Origin: a bacterium
GTDB taxonomy: Bacteria; UBA8248
DNA: 64,000 bases
Direction: 5' to 3'
Assembly: GCA_022828125.1 (NCBI GenBank)
Contig: JAJEJD010000016.1
Location: 1-64,000 of the forward strand
Part shown: positions 14,695 through 23,264 of the stretch, one piece after another
Numbering within the stretch: position 1 is the first letter of the stretch
Layout: each line of letters begins with the position of its first letter
Position numbers and translations under genes: made by a program
Notes under the pieces: generated by a model
The model's database searches: none
Seen by the model: the letters and a program-made list of their open reading frames with translations, nothing else
Told to the model about the DNA's origin: nothing

Positions 14695-15645
14695 TCACGA
14701 AACCTCGTTTTTTCGACTCCGGTACAACCGAATCAACGCCTCGTCCCGCACCCGCGCCGCCTCGCGGGCCGATTCCGCCGTCCACTTGTAAAACCCCTCG
14801 CCGCTCTTGATGCCGAGCAGGTTCTTCTCCACCATCTCGTCCATCAGGGGGCCGGGTTCCGCCCGGTGATCGAGCGTGGGCTGGATATTGCGGTGCACGT
14901 CGCGCAGCACGTCCATTCCCGAGAAATCGTTGAGCTTGCACAGCCCCAGCGCCGGAAAGAGCGGGGCGATAGAGCGCCATACGGCGTCGACGTCCTCGGG
15001 GCGCGCATAGCCTTTCTCCACGATATGATAAGCCTCGCGCCTGAGCGCCGTCGTGAGCCTCACCCCGATGTGTCCGGGCACCTCCCGGCAGACGATGGGC
15101 TCCTTGCCCGCTTTTTCGAGCAACTCGCACGTGATCCGCGTCGCATCGGGACTCGTCCGGCGGCCGGGCACCACCTCCACGACGGGGATGAGATGAGGGG
15201 GGGTGTAATTGTGCGTGACGATGCAGCGCTCGGGATGCTTCGTCCGCGCGGAAATATCCGTCATCCCCAGACCCGAGGTCTCGCTCGCCAAGATCACGTC
15301 GGGCGGGGCGAGCGCGTCCATCTTCTCGAAAACATCCTGTTTGAGCGACAGAATTTCACTCACCGCCTCGACGACGAAATCGCCTCCGTCCACCGCTTCT
15401 TTGAAATCCTGCGTCTGGGCGATGCGCTCAAAAACATCGCGCGCGCCTTCTTCGTCCAGCGCATCCGCATCGACAAGAATATCAAGGCTTTTCTCGATTT
15501 CAGCGCGCGAGCGAGCGGCGCTCTCGGCGCTTCGGTTGAACATCGAGACGCGAAAATCCGCGAGGGCGAACTGCAGCGCCACGCCCCGGCCCACATATCC
15601 ACCCCCGATGACAGCGACGTTTCGGATATCGCCCGTCTCGCGCAT
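14695..15645 (-). CDS. 3-hydroxyacyl-CoA dehydrogenase
   Basis: The 316-residue product has an N-terminal Rossmann domain with VAVIGGGYVGRGVA (glycine loop at residues 14-19), the acidic strand VVEAVSE, and catalytic His145 in CIVTHNYTPPHLIPVVEVVPG. A C-terminal helical dimerisation domain follows, with RLTTALRREAYHIVEKGYA and GLCKLNDFSGMDVLRDV. It oxidises 3-hydroxyacyl-CoA to 3-ketoacyl-CoA with NAD+. The usual HFFNP motif around the catalytic His is changed to HNYTP, so a specialised substrate (as in L-carnitine or 3-hydroxyadipyl-type dehydrogenases) is possible. It is upstream of, and presumably co-transcribed with, the acyl-CoA dehydrogenase gene. Confidence 0.9.
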   Translation of the reverse strand: MRETGDIRNVAVIGGGYVGRGVALQFALADFRVSMFNRSAESAARSRAEIEKSLDILVDADALDEEGARDVFERIAQTQDFKEAVDGGDFVVEAVSEILSLKQDVFEKMDALAPPDVILASETSGLGMTDISARTKHPERCIVTHNYTPPHLIPVVEVVPGRRTSPDATRITCELLEKAGKEPIVCREVPGHIGVRLTTALRREAYHIVEKGYARPEDVDAVWRSIAPLFPALGLCKLNDFSGMDVLRDVHRNIQPTLDHRAEPGPLMDEMVEKNLLGIKSGEGFYKWTAESAREAARVRDEALIRLYRSRKNEVS

Positions 15646-15769
15646 AATGGCTCCCGGTATGGAATGGACTTGAGGTATGCGCGAAAATGTATCACAGACG
15701 AGTTCCCGAGGCCATGAGGTCTTCGGAATGCCTTTAGTCTCAAATAGCTAAAGCCTGAGGGAGTATTCG

Positions 15770-16870
15770 ATGGGGAAGCGAACGATTCTATGTTTTTTGC
15801 TCGGCTTCGTCTTGTCCGCCTGTAGCGGCGAGGGGGATTTCTCCCCGTCGGGGAATATGAACGCCCCCCGGCACGGGCATACGGCCACAAAACTCGAATC
15901 CGGCGAAATTCTCATCGCCGCGGGCCTCACGAAAACCTCTCCACTGGATGACTTCGAGATCTACGACCCGGCCCAGGGAACCTTCAAGCCCTACAAGATT
16001 CAAGGCCTGCGGACACGAGGGTGGCACAAGGCGCTCCTCTTAAAAGACGCCGTGCTGATTACCGGTGGCTGGACAACTGGAGGAAAAGCGCTCAGGGACT
16101 CTTTTCTCATACAACCCGGCGCGGGAGTCCGTGTACGCGCCATGATGAAATTTGGCCGCCATGATCACACCATGACGAAGCTGCCCGCCGGAGACGTGCT
16201 CATCGCAGGCGGCAACGACGGGAAGCGCGCCATCCGCCATCTGGAAATTTACGCGCCCGGCAAAAGGCGCTTCCTCCCCGCGCGCAGGCCCATGCTCATG
16301 GCGCGCCAGCAGCACAGCGCCACCGCGTTGTCGGGAGGCAACATCCTCATCCTGGGTGGCGCGGAAGGAAAGGGGGCGCGCTACGCGGAGCTTTATTTAC
16401 CCTCTCAAGGAAGAACACGGCTGGTCCGGAGCCTGACGACGCAAAGGAGCCGCCACACCGCCACGCGGCTCAAGAACGGGAGGGTACTCGTCACAGGCGG
16501 CCTGGGAAAAGAAAAAACGCTCGCCAGCGCTGAAATCTACGACCCGGCGACGGAAAAATTCATGCCGCTCAATAGTAAACTGCGCGTCAACCGCCAGCAG
16601 CACACCGCCACACTGATGCCTGACGGCAGAGTCGTCCTGATCGGCGGCTGGGGCGGCGAGGGGCGGACCCTGGCCAGCGCGGAAGTGTTCGAACCCGATA
16701 GGGGATGCTTCTGGTCCGTGGGAGTCGAAATGAAATTTCCCAGACGCCTCCATACGGCTACTTCCCTTGGAGGAGGACGGGTACTCATCGCGGGGGGCGC
16801 ATCCGACAACGAAGTGATGAAATCGGCGGAAATTCTTACCATCCCGAACGACGGAAAAAGCGGATGTTGA
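15770..16870 (+). CDS. Kelch-repeat beta-propeller lipoprotein
   Basis: The 366-residue product has a lipoprotein signal (MGKRTILCFLLGFVLSAC) with the lipobox LSAC and Cys18 as the lipidated residue. The rest is about six Kelch-type repeats with the pattern RHxHTATxLxxGxVLIxGG followed by xxxEIYDPxxxxF (for example at residues 33-60, 120-145, 170-190, 215-245). These blades make a beta-propeller held at the cell surface or in the periplasm. The function is unknown; such proteins usually bind other proteins or glycans. It is divergent from the hydroxyacyl-CoA dehydrogenase gene, with 124 bases between. Confidence 0.85.
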   Translation: MGKRTILCFLLGFVLSACSGEGDFSPSGNMNAPRHGHTATKLESGEILIAAGLTKTSPLDDFEIYDPAQGTFKPYKIQGLRTRGWHKALLLKDAVLITGGWTTGGKALRDSFLIQPGAGVRVRAMMKFGRHDHTMTKLPAGDVLIAGGNDGKRAIRHLEIYAPGKRRFLPARRPMLMARQQHSATALSGGNILILGGAEGKGARYAELYLPSQGRTRLVRSLTTQRSRHTATRLKNGRVLVTGGLGKEKTLASAEIYDPATEKFMPLNSKLRVNRQQHTATLMPDGRVVLIGGWGGEGRTLASAEVFEPDRGCFWSVGVEMKFPRRLHTATSLGGGRVLIAGGASDNEVMKSAEILTIPNDGKSGC

Positions 16871-16929
16871 ATTTCGAGATGGCTCGGTAATCATGGGCAC
16901 TCATACAACCTGAGCAAGCGAGGATAAAT

Positions 16930-18135
16930 ATGTCTCTGAAACACGTTCGCCGCCGCGACAACCAGCAATGGATACTTGATTACATCGCCAAGACAGCCGG
17001 AATGGTCCAGAACTTCGAAGACGATAAGTTCGAACTTCCCAAGGGGGTGAAGAACTACAAGATGATCAGCAAGCTGCAGGGCGAAGATGCGGAACACAAG
17101 GAAGAAATCGCCCGGGCGGCGGAAGAGGCCGGCATGCGGGAAACGGCGCTCGAACTCTACGTCCAGGCGTCGGAATCATATCGCAAAGGCCAACACGTGA
17201 TTTTCGAGGACGACCACCCGCAGAAGGTCAAACTCCACACCGGGTTGATCCGCTGCTACGACCGCGCGATGGCCTTGGCCGATTACCCGGTCGAGCGGAT
17301 CGAAGTTCCCTTCGAGGGTCAGAAGATTCAAATCATCCTCCATCTTCTGCCGGATGGGAGAAAATCCCCTTGCATCATCTACATTCCCGGCATGGACCAG
17401 ACGAAAGAATTCTATCCCTACATCCTGCAGAACGACATGATCCGGCGGGGCATGCACGCCTGCGCCATCGACGGCCCCGGACAAGGCATCTCGAACATGC
17501 GCAAAATTCGCGTGACGGAGAATAACTATGAACGCGCCGTTTCGGCGGTGGTTGATTATCTGGTGACCCGCGAGGAAATCGACCCGGATAAAATCGGCGT
17601 TTTCGGCATCAGCATGGGTTCCTACTGGGCACCGCTCGCCGCAGCGATGGACGATAGGATCAAGGCCTGCGCGGGAGGCAGCGCCACCTTTTCGGACAAG
17701 CACGTCATCTTCGGCGAAGCGTCTCCGCGCTTCAAGCAAATCTTCATGTACATGGCCGGATACGCCGACGAAGACGCCTTCGACGAGATGGCCGCAAAGA
17801 TGACGCTCAATGGCTGCGGGGCGAAAATCGCCTGCCCGACGCTGTTGGCCACCGGGGAGTTCGACCCGCTGAGCCACCTGGAAGATGCTTTCCGCTTTTT
17901 CGGGGAGATCGCGGCGCCCAAGGAATTGTGGGTACTGGAAAACGAGTTCCACAGGGTGTGGGGAATGCAGGGACTCGGCAACCTGGACCTGAACCCCTGG
18001 GCCGTGGATTGGCTGAAAAAAGCGCTCCATGGAGAAATTCCCGACGGCCACGACAAGACCGTCTACATCAGACAAAAATCGGGCCGCGGCGCATTGAGCG
18101 GGCCCGTTCCTGATGATCATCCCAGGCGGTGGTGA
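16930..18135 (+). CDS. Alpha/beta hydrolase, FrsA/2,6-dihydroxypseudooxynicotine hydrolase-like
   Basis: The 401-residue product has a helical N-terminal cap of about 120 residues and then an alpha/beta hydrolase core. The nucleophile elbow is GISMGS (Ser228), the acid is Asp312 in ATGEFDPL, and the base is His341 in NEFHRVWG; DGPGQG is the oxyanion region. The layout matches the DUF1100/FrsA group that includes the C-C bond hydrolase of nicotine breakdown. It would cleave a C-C or ester bond in the cytoplasm. It opens a run of catabolic genes on the plus strand. The substrate is not identifiable from sequence. Confidence 0.8.
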   Translation: MSLKHVRRRDNQQWILDYIAKTAGMVQNFEDDKFELPKGVKNYKMISKLQGEDAEHKEEIARAAEEAGMRETALELYVQASESYRKGQHVIFEDDHPQKVKLHTGLIRCYDRAMALADYPVERIEVPFEGQKIQIILHLLPDGRKSPCIIYIPGMDQTKEFYPYILQNDMIRRGMHACAIDGPGQGISNMRKIRVTENNYERAVSAVVDYLVTREEIDPDKIGVFGISMGSYWAPLAAAMDDRIKACAGGSATFSDKHVIFGEASPRFKQIFMYMAGYADEDAFDEMAAKMTLNGCGAKIACPTLLATGEFDPLSHLEDAFRFFGEIAAPKELWVLENEFHRVWGMQGLGNLDLNPWAVDWLKKALHGEIPDGHDKTVYIRQKSGRGALSGPVPDDHPRRW

Positions 18136-18321
18136 ACGGCATCAAGGCACATGCAAAAGCACCACGTCGCATACGTTCTCTCTATACACCCACTGACTGA
18201 GCGTATGGCTGCATGTTCGGAATACTTCGAACTCTTTGCGCATTCATTGTGAATCGACGATGGTGTAGTATTCACAACAAAAAGCGCCGGGCAAATCCAT
18301 GAAAACGGGCCTCCAATCGAG

Positions 18322-19455
18322 GTGCTGGAAAATCCGGCGTGCATTCAATATTTTGGAGAAGACTTGGCCGTTCAGTTTCATTGGGCATTGTGTTCGTTCA
18401 ACGCGGGCGATGGCAATCAAATCAATCCCGCCGTGCCCGAGCGTCCCGCCACGCTGGATTATCTGGCCCGGGTCACCCAGGCGGCCGAAGATGCCGGGTG
18501 CGTCAACATTCTGGTGCCGACGGGCACGCATTGCCTGGATGCCTGGCAGACGGCCTCCGCCTTGGCGACCCAAACGAAGAAAATCAAGTTTCTGGTCGCC
18601 TTCCGCCCCGGTCTGGTGGGTCCGGTCTACGCCGCTCAGCAGGCGAACACGCTCGATTACTTCACGAAAGGCCGCCTATCACTCAACGTCGTCTCGGGCG
18701 CGAACTCAGTGGATCTCAGGCGCTACGGCTACCACGCGCCTCATGATGAAAGATACGAGGTAACAGAGGAATTTCTGGAGATCGTGCATCGCCTCTGGCG
18801 CGAAGAGGGATCCGTGAATTACATGGGCCGCTTTTTTCACGTGGAAGACGCCCACGTGTGGCCCAAGCGTTATTCCGATCCCCACCCCACCATCTTTCTG
18901 GCGGGCAGCTCTCCTGGAGGAAAACGCACAGCTGCGCGCTTCGGCGACGTCCACGTCTTTTTCGCCTATGAACCGGAAACCGTGGCGAAGGAGATCGAAG
19001 AAGTCAAAAAAATAGAAGAAAACTTCGAGCGCGAGGTCCCTCTCGAATTCGGGGTGCGCCACTGCGTCTGCGTGCGGGAGACGAAACAAGAAGCGAGGCG
19101 CACCGTAGAGGGCTGGCTGAACGGCAGCGACATCGCCAATACAGCGACATGGGCGGACTCGGTTCGCCTGAGCGAATCCACGAGCCAGTCGCGCATCAAC
19201 GAGATGGCGTCGAGAGAATCCCTCTGGCTCACCGACACCATCTGGATGGGCGTGAACAAGGTGCGCGCAGGCGGGGCCACCACTTTCGTGGGCACGCCGG
19301 AGATGGTGGCGAATCAGTTCCGTGAATACATCGACGCCGGCGTGACGCATTTCATCATGCACGGCTGGCCTTACCTAGAGGAAGCGCAGATTTTCGGCCG
19401 CGAGGTTCTGCCGCTGCTCGAGGACGTGGCGCCGGTGATTCTGCCCGACCCCTGA
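18322..19455 (+). CDS. LLM-class flavin-dependent monooxygenase (SsuD-like)
   Basis: The product is a bacterial-luciferase-like TIM-barrel monooxygenase. Features include LVPTGTHCLDAWQTASALA, FLVAFRPGLVGPVYAAQQANTLD, RLSLNVVSGAN and HPTIFLAGSSPGGKRTAARFGDV, all as in alkanesulfonate monooxygenase SsuD, which uses FMNH2 and oxygen to release sulfite from sulfonates. No SsuE-type reductase is in the window, and nearby genes do not point to sulfonates specifically. The start is uncertain: GTG at 18322 gives 377 residues with no good ribosome site. A TTG at 18364 follows GGAG at proper spacing and matches the usual N-terminus (VQFHWALCSFN). Confidence 0.88.
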   Translation: MLENPACIQYFGEDLAVQFHWALCSFNAGDGNQINPAVPERPATLDYLARVTQAAEDAGCVNILVPTGTHCLDAWQTASALATQTKKIKFLVAFRPGLVGPVYAAQQANTLDYFTKGRLSLNVVSGANSVDLRRYGYHAPHDERYEVTEEFLEIVHRLWREEGSVNYMGRFFHVEDAHVWPKRYSDPHPTIFLAGSSPGGKRTAARFGDVHVFFAYEPETVAKEIEEVKKIEENFEREVPLEFGVRHCVCVRETKQEARRTVEGWLNGSDIANTATWADSVRLSESTSQSRINEMASRESLWLTDTIWMGVNKVRAGGATTFVGTPEMVANQFREYIDAGVTHFIMHGWPYLEEAQIFGREVLPLLEDVAPVILPDP

Positions 19456-19575
19456 GAGACAGAAGAAAACAAGCATTGGCATGTCTTTCGAGAATGCGTA
19501 CAAACGAGATTGATTTGAAGTTTTCATATTCGCCGATCCCGCATCGGCAATGAAATCCCGTAAAAGGAGGTTGTA

Positions 19576-20838
19576 ATGCCAGGCTATCCCGTGAACAGCA
19601 ACTTGGAGCCCACCACCGAGAACTGGCGGATATCGCAACACTGCTTCTCGGAAGAAATCCGCTCGCAGATGACGCTTCCCGAGAAATTCCAGCTATGCGA
19701 CATCACGCTCAGGGAAGGCAGGCAGCTGCCCGGCGTGTCCTTGAGGCGGGATGAGGTCATCCGCATCGCCGATGCGCTCGTCGACGCCGGCGTGAGCATG
19801 GTGCAGATGCACCACGACGACCCGCTGGAGATGGAGGAGGTGAAAAAGCGCCACCCGGACCTCATCGTGGAGGCGCTCGTACATCCCACCGCCGTGCTCA
19901 ATCCTGAACTCGCCAAGGTGGAAGTGGATCTCAACGTGGAGCACGGTGCGGATTACACGACCCTTTGCTTTTCCTTCTCCCCGAACCAGATGTGCCTGTT
20001 CGAATCAATGGCCGGAGACCCGGACATCACTATCGAGCAGGCCATCGAGCGCGCCTGCGGCTCCGTGGCCTACGCCCGTGAGAAATCAGGCCCCGACAAA
20101 AAAGTGGGCTGCCTGATCCAAGACTGCACGCGCATCCCCATCGAACGGCTCGCCGAAGTATGCGGCAGACTCGTGGACGCAGGGGCGGACATGATCAAGC
20201 TCGACGACATCAACGGCATGGCGATCACGCCGGTCTACACTTACGTCGTCCGCGAGATGAAGCGCCTTTTGCCCGGCACGCAGATCGGCCTTCACACCCA
20301 CAACGACATCGGCCTGGCGTGCGCCGCCTTGTACGCCGGCTTGGAAGGCGGAGCAGAACTGATCGACGCCTGCGTGAACGGCTTGGGCGAGCGCGCCCAC
20401 ATTGCGCCCCTGGCGGAAGTCGCCGCCGTGATCCAGCTCTACTACGGCATCGACTGCGGGATTAGGCTCGAGAAAATGTATGAACTTTCCCGCCTCGTCT
20501 CCGACATCATGAAATGGCCCATGACGGACACCATGCCCTTCGTCGGCAAGACGGCGTTTTCACACCTGGTCGAGGTGCACTATTGCGTGCCCGACACGGA
20601 AGAAGGTTTCTGGGCCTATTCGTGCATGAAGCCCGGGATGTTCGGAAACGGCATGCACAACTTGCTTGGCCATTACTCGGGCAACTGGGCGATCCGCACC
20701 AAGGCGCGGGAGCTTGGCCTCGACCTCCCTCAGGAGAAGGAAAAAGACGTGGTCGAGCGGGTCCGGGCGGAGATCCGCTGGCGCAAGCGGCAGCTGGGAA
20801 ACGAGGAGTTCGAGGCCATCGTCCGGGAAGTCTGCTGA
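19576..20838 (+). CDS. DRE-TIM metallolyase (isopropylmalate/homocitrate synthase-like)
   Basis: The 420-residue product has a TIM-barrel HMGL-like domain. LCDITLREGRQLPGV (residues 40-54) supplies the metal-binding Asp42 and Arg46/Glu47, and GLHTHNDIGLA supplies His240, His242 and Asn243. These enzymes make or break a C-C bond between a 2-oxo acid and an acetyl-CoA-type partner. The LREGRQ reading instead of the common RDGEQ, and the shorter C-terminal part without the LeuA regulatory domain, suggest a specialised member rather than leucine biosynthesis. A perfect AAAGGAGG lies upstream of the ATG. It is followed by two SDR genes, probably in one operon. Confidence 0.85.
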   Translation: MPGYPVNSNLEPTTENWRISQHCFSEEIRSQMTLPEKFQLCDITLREGRQLPGVSLRRDEVIRIADALVDAGVSMVQMHHDDPLEMEEVKKRHPDLIVEALVHPTAVLNPELAKVEVDLNVEHGADYTTLCFSFSPNQMCLFESMAGDPDITIEQAIERACGSVAYAREKSGPDKKVGCLIQDCTRIPIERLAEVCGRLVDAGADMIKLDDINGMAITPVYTYVVREMKRLLPGTQIGLHTHNDIGLACAALYAGLEGGAELIDACVNGLGERAHIAPLAEVAAVIQLYYGIDCGIRLEKMYELSRLVSDIMKWPMTDTMPFVGKTAFSHLVEVHYCVPDTEEGFWAYSCMKPGMFGNGMHNLLGHYSGNWAIRTKARELGLDLPQEKEKDVVERVRAEIRWRKRQLGNEEFEAIVREVC

Positions 20839-20905
20839 GAGAGCGTCTTTGGGGCGAAACACGCACGAAGCATCGGAATTATTCATTCCATAAACAGGAG
20901 AGAAC

Positions 20906-21682
20906 ATGAAACTCGAAGGCAAAGTCGCATTCATCACGGGGGCATCGGGCGGCATCGGCGGGGCCATCGCGCGCACCTACGCGAGCGAGGGAGCGAACCT
21001 CGCCCTGGCCGCCCGCTCGGTGGACAAGCTCGAAGCGCTCGCCAAAGAGATAGAAGCCATGGGGCGAAAAGCGCTCGTCTGCCCGTGCGACGTCATGAAG
21101 GATGAGGACATCCTCGACTCGCTGCGCAAGACTGTAGACGAACTCGGTCCCATCGACATCCTCGTGAACAACGCAGGCATCGTTAGCTTCGAAGCCGTGC
21201 ACGAGCTTCCCGATGCGGTGTGGGAGCGCACCATGCAAATCAACGCGAAGGCGCCGTTCACGGCGATCCGCGAGGTGCTGCCCTCGATGCTCGAGCGCAA
21301 ATCGGGAAAGATCATCAACGTCGCGTCGGTTTCGGGGAAGATCGGCCTGGCCTACAGGAGCGCCTACGCGGCGTCAAAACACGCCGTCCTGGGCCTCACC
21401 AAGGCACTCTCGGCGGAAGTCGCCCCGTTCGGCATCACGGCGAACTGCATCTGCCCCACCTTCGTCTCCACTGGCATGTTCGAGGAGAGCATCCAGAAAT
21501 GGGCCGATGAGACGGGCAAGACTTTTGAGGAACAATCAGAAGAGCTCAGGAACAGGGTGCCGATGAAGCGCTTCATCGAATCGGAGGAATGCGCTCCGCT
21601 CGCGCTTCTTCTGGCGTGTGAGGATTCAGGCGGCATCACCGGACAGGCCATCAACGTGGACGGCGGCTTCGTTCAATTCTGA
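20906..21682 (+). CDS. SDR-family oxidoreductase (FabG-like)
   Basis: A classical 258-residue short-chain dehydrogenase. It has the NAD(P) loop TGASGGIGGA (residues 11-20), NNAG (88-91), catalytic Ser141 and the YAASK motif with Tyr154 and Lys158. CDVMKD at the second strand end suggests adenine-ring contact. It oxidises or reduces a hydroxyl/keto group of a small molecule or CoA ester. CAGGAGAGAAC precedes the ATG. The next SDR begins 13 bases after its stop, so the two are translated from one message with the lyase gene upstream. Confidence 0.92.
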   Translation: MKLEGKVAFITGASGGIGGAIARTYASEGANLALAARSVDKLEALAKEIEAMGRKALVCPCDVMKDEDILDSLRKTVDELGPIDILVNNAGIVSFEAVHELPDAVWERTMQINAKAPFTAIREVLPSMLERKSGKIINVASVSGKIGLAYRSAYAASKHAVLGLTKALSAEVAPFGITANCICPTFVSTGMFEESIQKWADETGKTFEEQSEELRNRVPMKRFIESEECAPLALLLACEDSGGITGQAINVDGGFVQF

Positions 21683-21695
21683 ACAGGAGACCCAC

Positions 21696-22445
21696 ATGCG
21701 GCTGAAGGAGAAGGCAGCCATCATCACGGGAGCCGGAAGCGGCTTGGGCGAGGCCATCGCCAGACGCTTCGCGGCGGAGGGCGCGTCTTTGCTCGTTTGC
21801 GACCGAAACATCCAGGCCGTGGAAGCCCTCTCGAATGAACTCTCCCCCTATGTACCCGGCGTCCGGGCGTGTGAGGTCGACGTTTCGGATTCCGCATCTG
21901 TTCAAAAAATGACCGAATCCTGCATGAAGGCGTTCGGACGAATCGACATCCTCATCAACAACGCGGGCATCTCTCCCAAGAAGGAATATCTCGAATACAC
22001 CGAAGAAGACTGGGACGCCGTGATCGACGTGAACCTGAAAGGAGAATACCTCTGCGCACGCGCCGTCTCCGAGCACATGATGGAGAGGCGCTACGGCCGC
22101 ATCGTCAACCTCTCCTCATCCGCATGGCGTTCGGGCGGCTTCGCAGGCGGGATTCCCTACACCTCGGCCAAGGCGGGCGTCATCGGCCTCACGCGCGCCC
22201 TCGCCAAGACGCTGGGGCCTTACGGTGTCACCGTAAACGCCATAGCACCCGGCCCCACGGCGACGCCCCTCACGGACGGGTGGCTCCCCGCCCGCCGGGA
22301 TGAGATAGTCAAGCAGATTCCGCTCGGCCGTGTCGGCAGGCCGCTGGACGTGGCAAACGCCGCGCTCTTTCTGGCCTCGGACGAGGCGGAATACATAACA
22401 GGCATCTGCCTGGACGTGAACGGCGGCATCGCCATGGGCGGTTGA
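21696..22445 (+). CDS. SDR-family oxidoreductase (FabG-like), second copy
   Basis: A 249-residue classical SDR. It shows TGAGSGLGEA (11-20), NNAG (88-91), Ser141 in LSSSAW, and YTSAK with Tyr155 and Lys159, and ends in the usual ITGICLDVNGG. The start is the ATG at 21696 with ACAGGAG seven bases upstream; an upstream in-frame ATG at 21618 lies inside the previous gene. It differs widely from the preceding SDR, so this is not a recent duplication. Two different SDRs behind a C-C lyase suggest consecutive oxidation or reduction steps of one pathway. Confidence 0.92.
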   Translation: MRLKEKAAIITGAGSGLGEAIARRFAAEGASLLVCDRNIQAVEALSNELSPYVPGVRACEVDVSDSASVQKMTESCMKAFGRIDILINNAGISPKKEYLEYTEEDWDAVIDVNLKGEYLCARAVSEHMMERRYGRIVNLSSSAWRSGGFAGGIPYTSAKAGVIGLTRALAKTLGPYGVTVNAIAPGPTATPLTDGWLPARRDEIVKQIPLGRVGRPLDVANAALFLASDEAEYITGICLDVNGGIAMGG

Positions 22446-22501
22446 TTTATAGAGGATGGGGCGGCAACAAGATTTCGGAAAGTATCCCGAGTAATTTGAC
22501 T

Positions 22502-22924
22502 CTAAGGAGTTTCCCCCGTTGAATTCTTAGGTTCCTGCTCCTGCTCTGGTGGAGGAGATGCCTGACGCCCCCCAAAATAAAAACCGATAACGGAACCGGC
22601 AAGAGTGCCGAAAGCGGTGATGACCTGCTCGAAATGCTTAGGAAACACCGCTGCGCCAAATATGAGAACATTCACGAACGATCCGACAATAAACAACGCC
22701 AGCATCGCCCGTACGGAACCTCGGGGAAGGTTCAAGCCCCGAAGAGACTTTGAAGATTCATCTGTTCGCCGTGCCCATTTTGAATAAATCGGTGCCCCAA
22801 TCAAAACTAATCCCACTAACACGATTTCAATCCAAAAAAGCGGTTCGTAGAGCCACATGATTTCAGCAGCCTTAGAGCCTGATTCCCCCTGTTGAGTGGC
22901 AGCATGCGCAATGTCGGTAAACAT
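22502..22924 (-). CDS. Small membrane protein of unknown function, 140 aa
   Basis: The product (MFTDIAHAATQQ...) has two predicted membrane segments. The first is LFWIEIVLVGLVLIGAPIY and the second, after a basic and polar link (ARRTDESSKSLRGLNLPRG), is AMLALFIVGSFVNVLIFGAAVF, followed by a glycine-rich FGTLAGSVIGFYFGGRQ and a charged, proline-rich tail. I recognise no family. The ATG at 22924 follows AAGGAG with seven bases of spacing, which decides against the ATG six codons upstream. It is the only minus-strand gene in this stretch and convergent with the SDR operon, so it is likely transcribed alone. Confidence 0.7.
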   Translation of the reverse strand: MFTDIAHAATQQGESGSKAAEIMWLYEPLFWIEIVLVGLVLIGAPIYSKWARRTDESSKSLRGLNLPRGSVRAMLALFIVGSFVNVLIFGAAVFPKHFEQVITAFGTLAGSVIGFYFGGRQASPPPEQEQEPKNSTGETP

Positions 22925-23264
22925 GAGAAATCTCCTTCTCATTCACCTTATTCAACCACGCAGTATTGTCGATGAAGTGTTGCGCCAATTCAAGGATGCG
23001 ATTCCCTTTGAATAGAAGTGGCCAGTTCAGGGCTTTCTCTCATTGAATAAATGACCGAGAGTAAAGTGCACTCTAACGCTCCGCTTGCATTTTTGCGCCC
23101 TGCATGACACCCTTTTTCGGTTCATGAATCATTGTTCGAGCGATGGTCGAGACAGCGCATTCTCCGTTGCCTGATGGGTTTCCCGAAAGACGAGTTTCCG
23201 CATGTTCTCGACGCAAATAATGAATGCCGAATGCGAGATTTCACATATTCGAGAGGAAACCGCC
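22925..23264. other. Intergenic region between divergent genes
   Basis: The gap separates the small membrane-protein gene from the M24 hydrolase gene and should contain both promoters. It is somewhat richer in A and T than the genes around it. I see no convincing operator, riboswitch or reading frame. Confidence 0.5.

Noticed and set aside
18136-18321. Riboswitch upstream of the flavin monooxygenase
   Set aside because: No conserved FMN or SAM riboswitch core could be seen in the 186-base gap.
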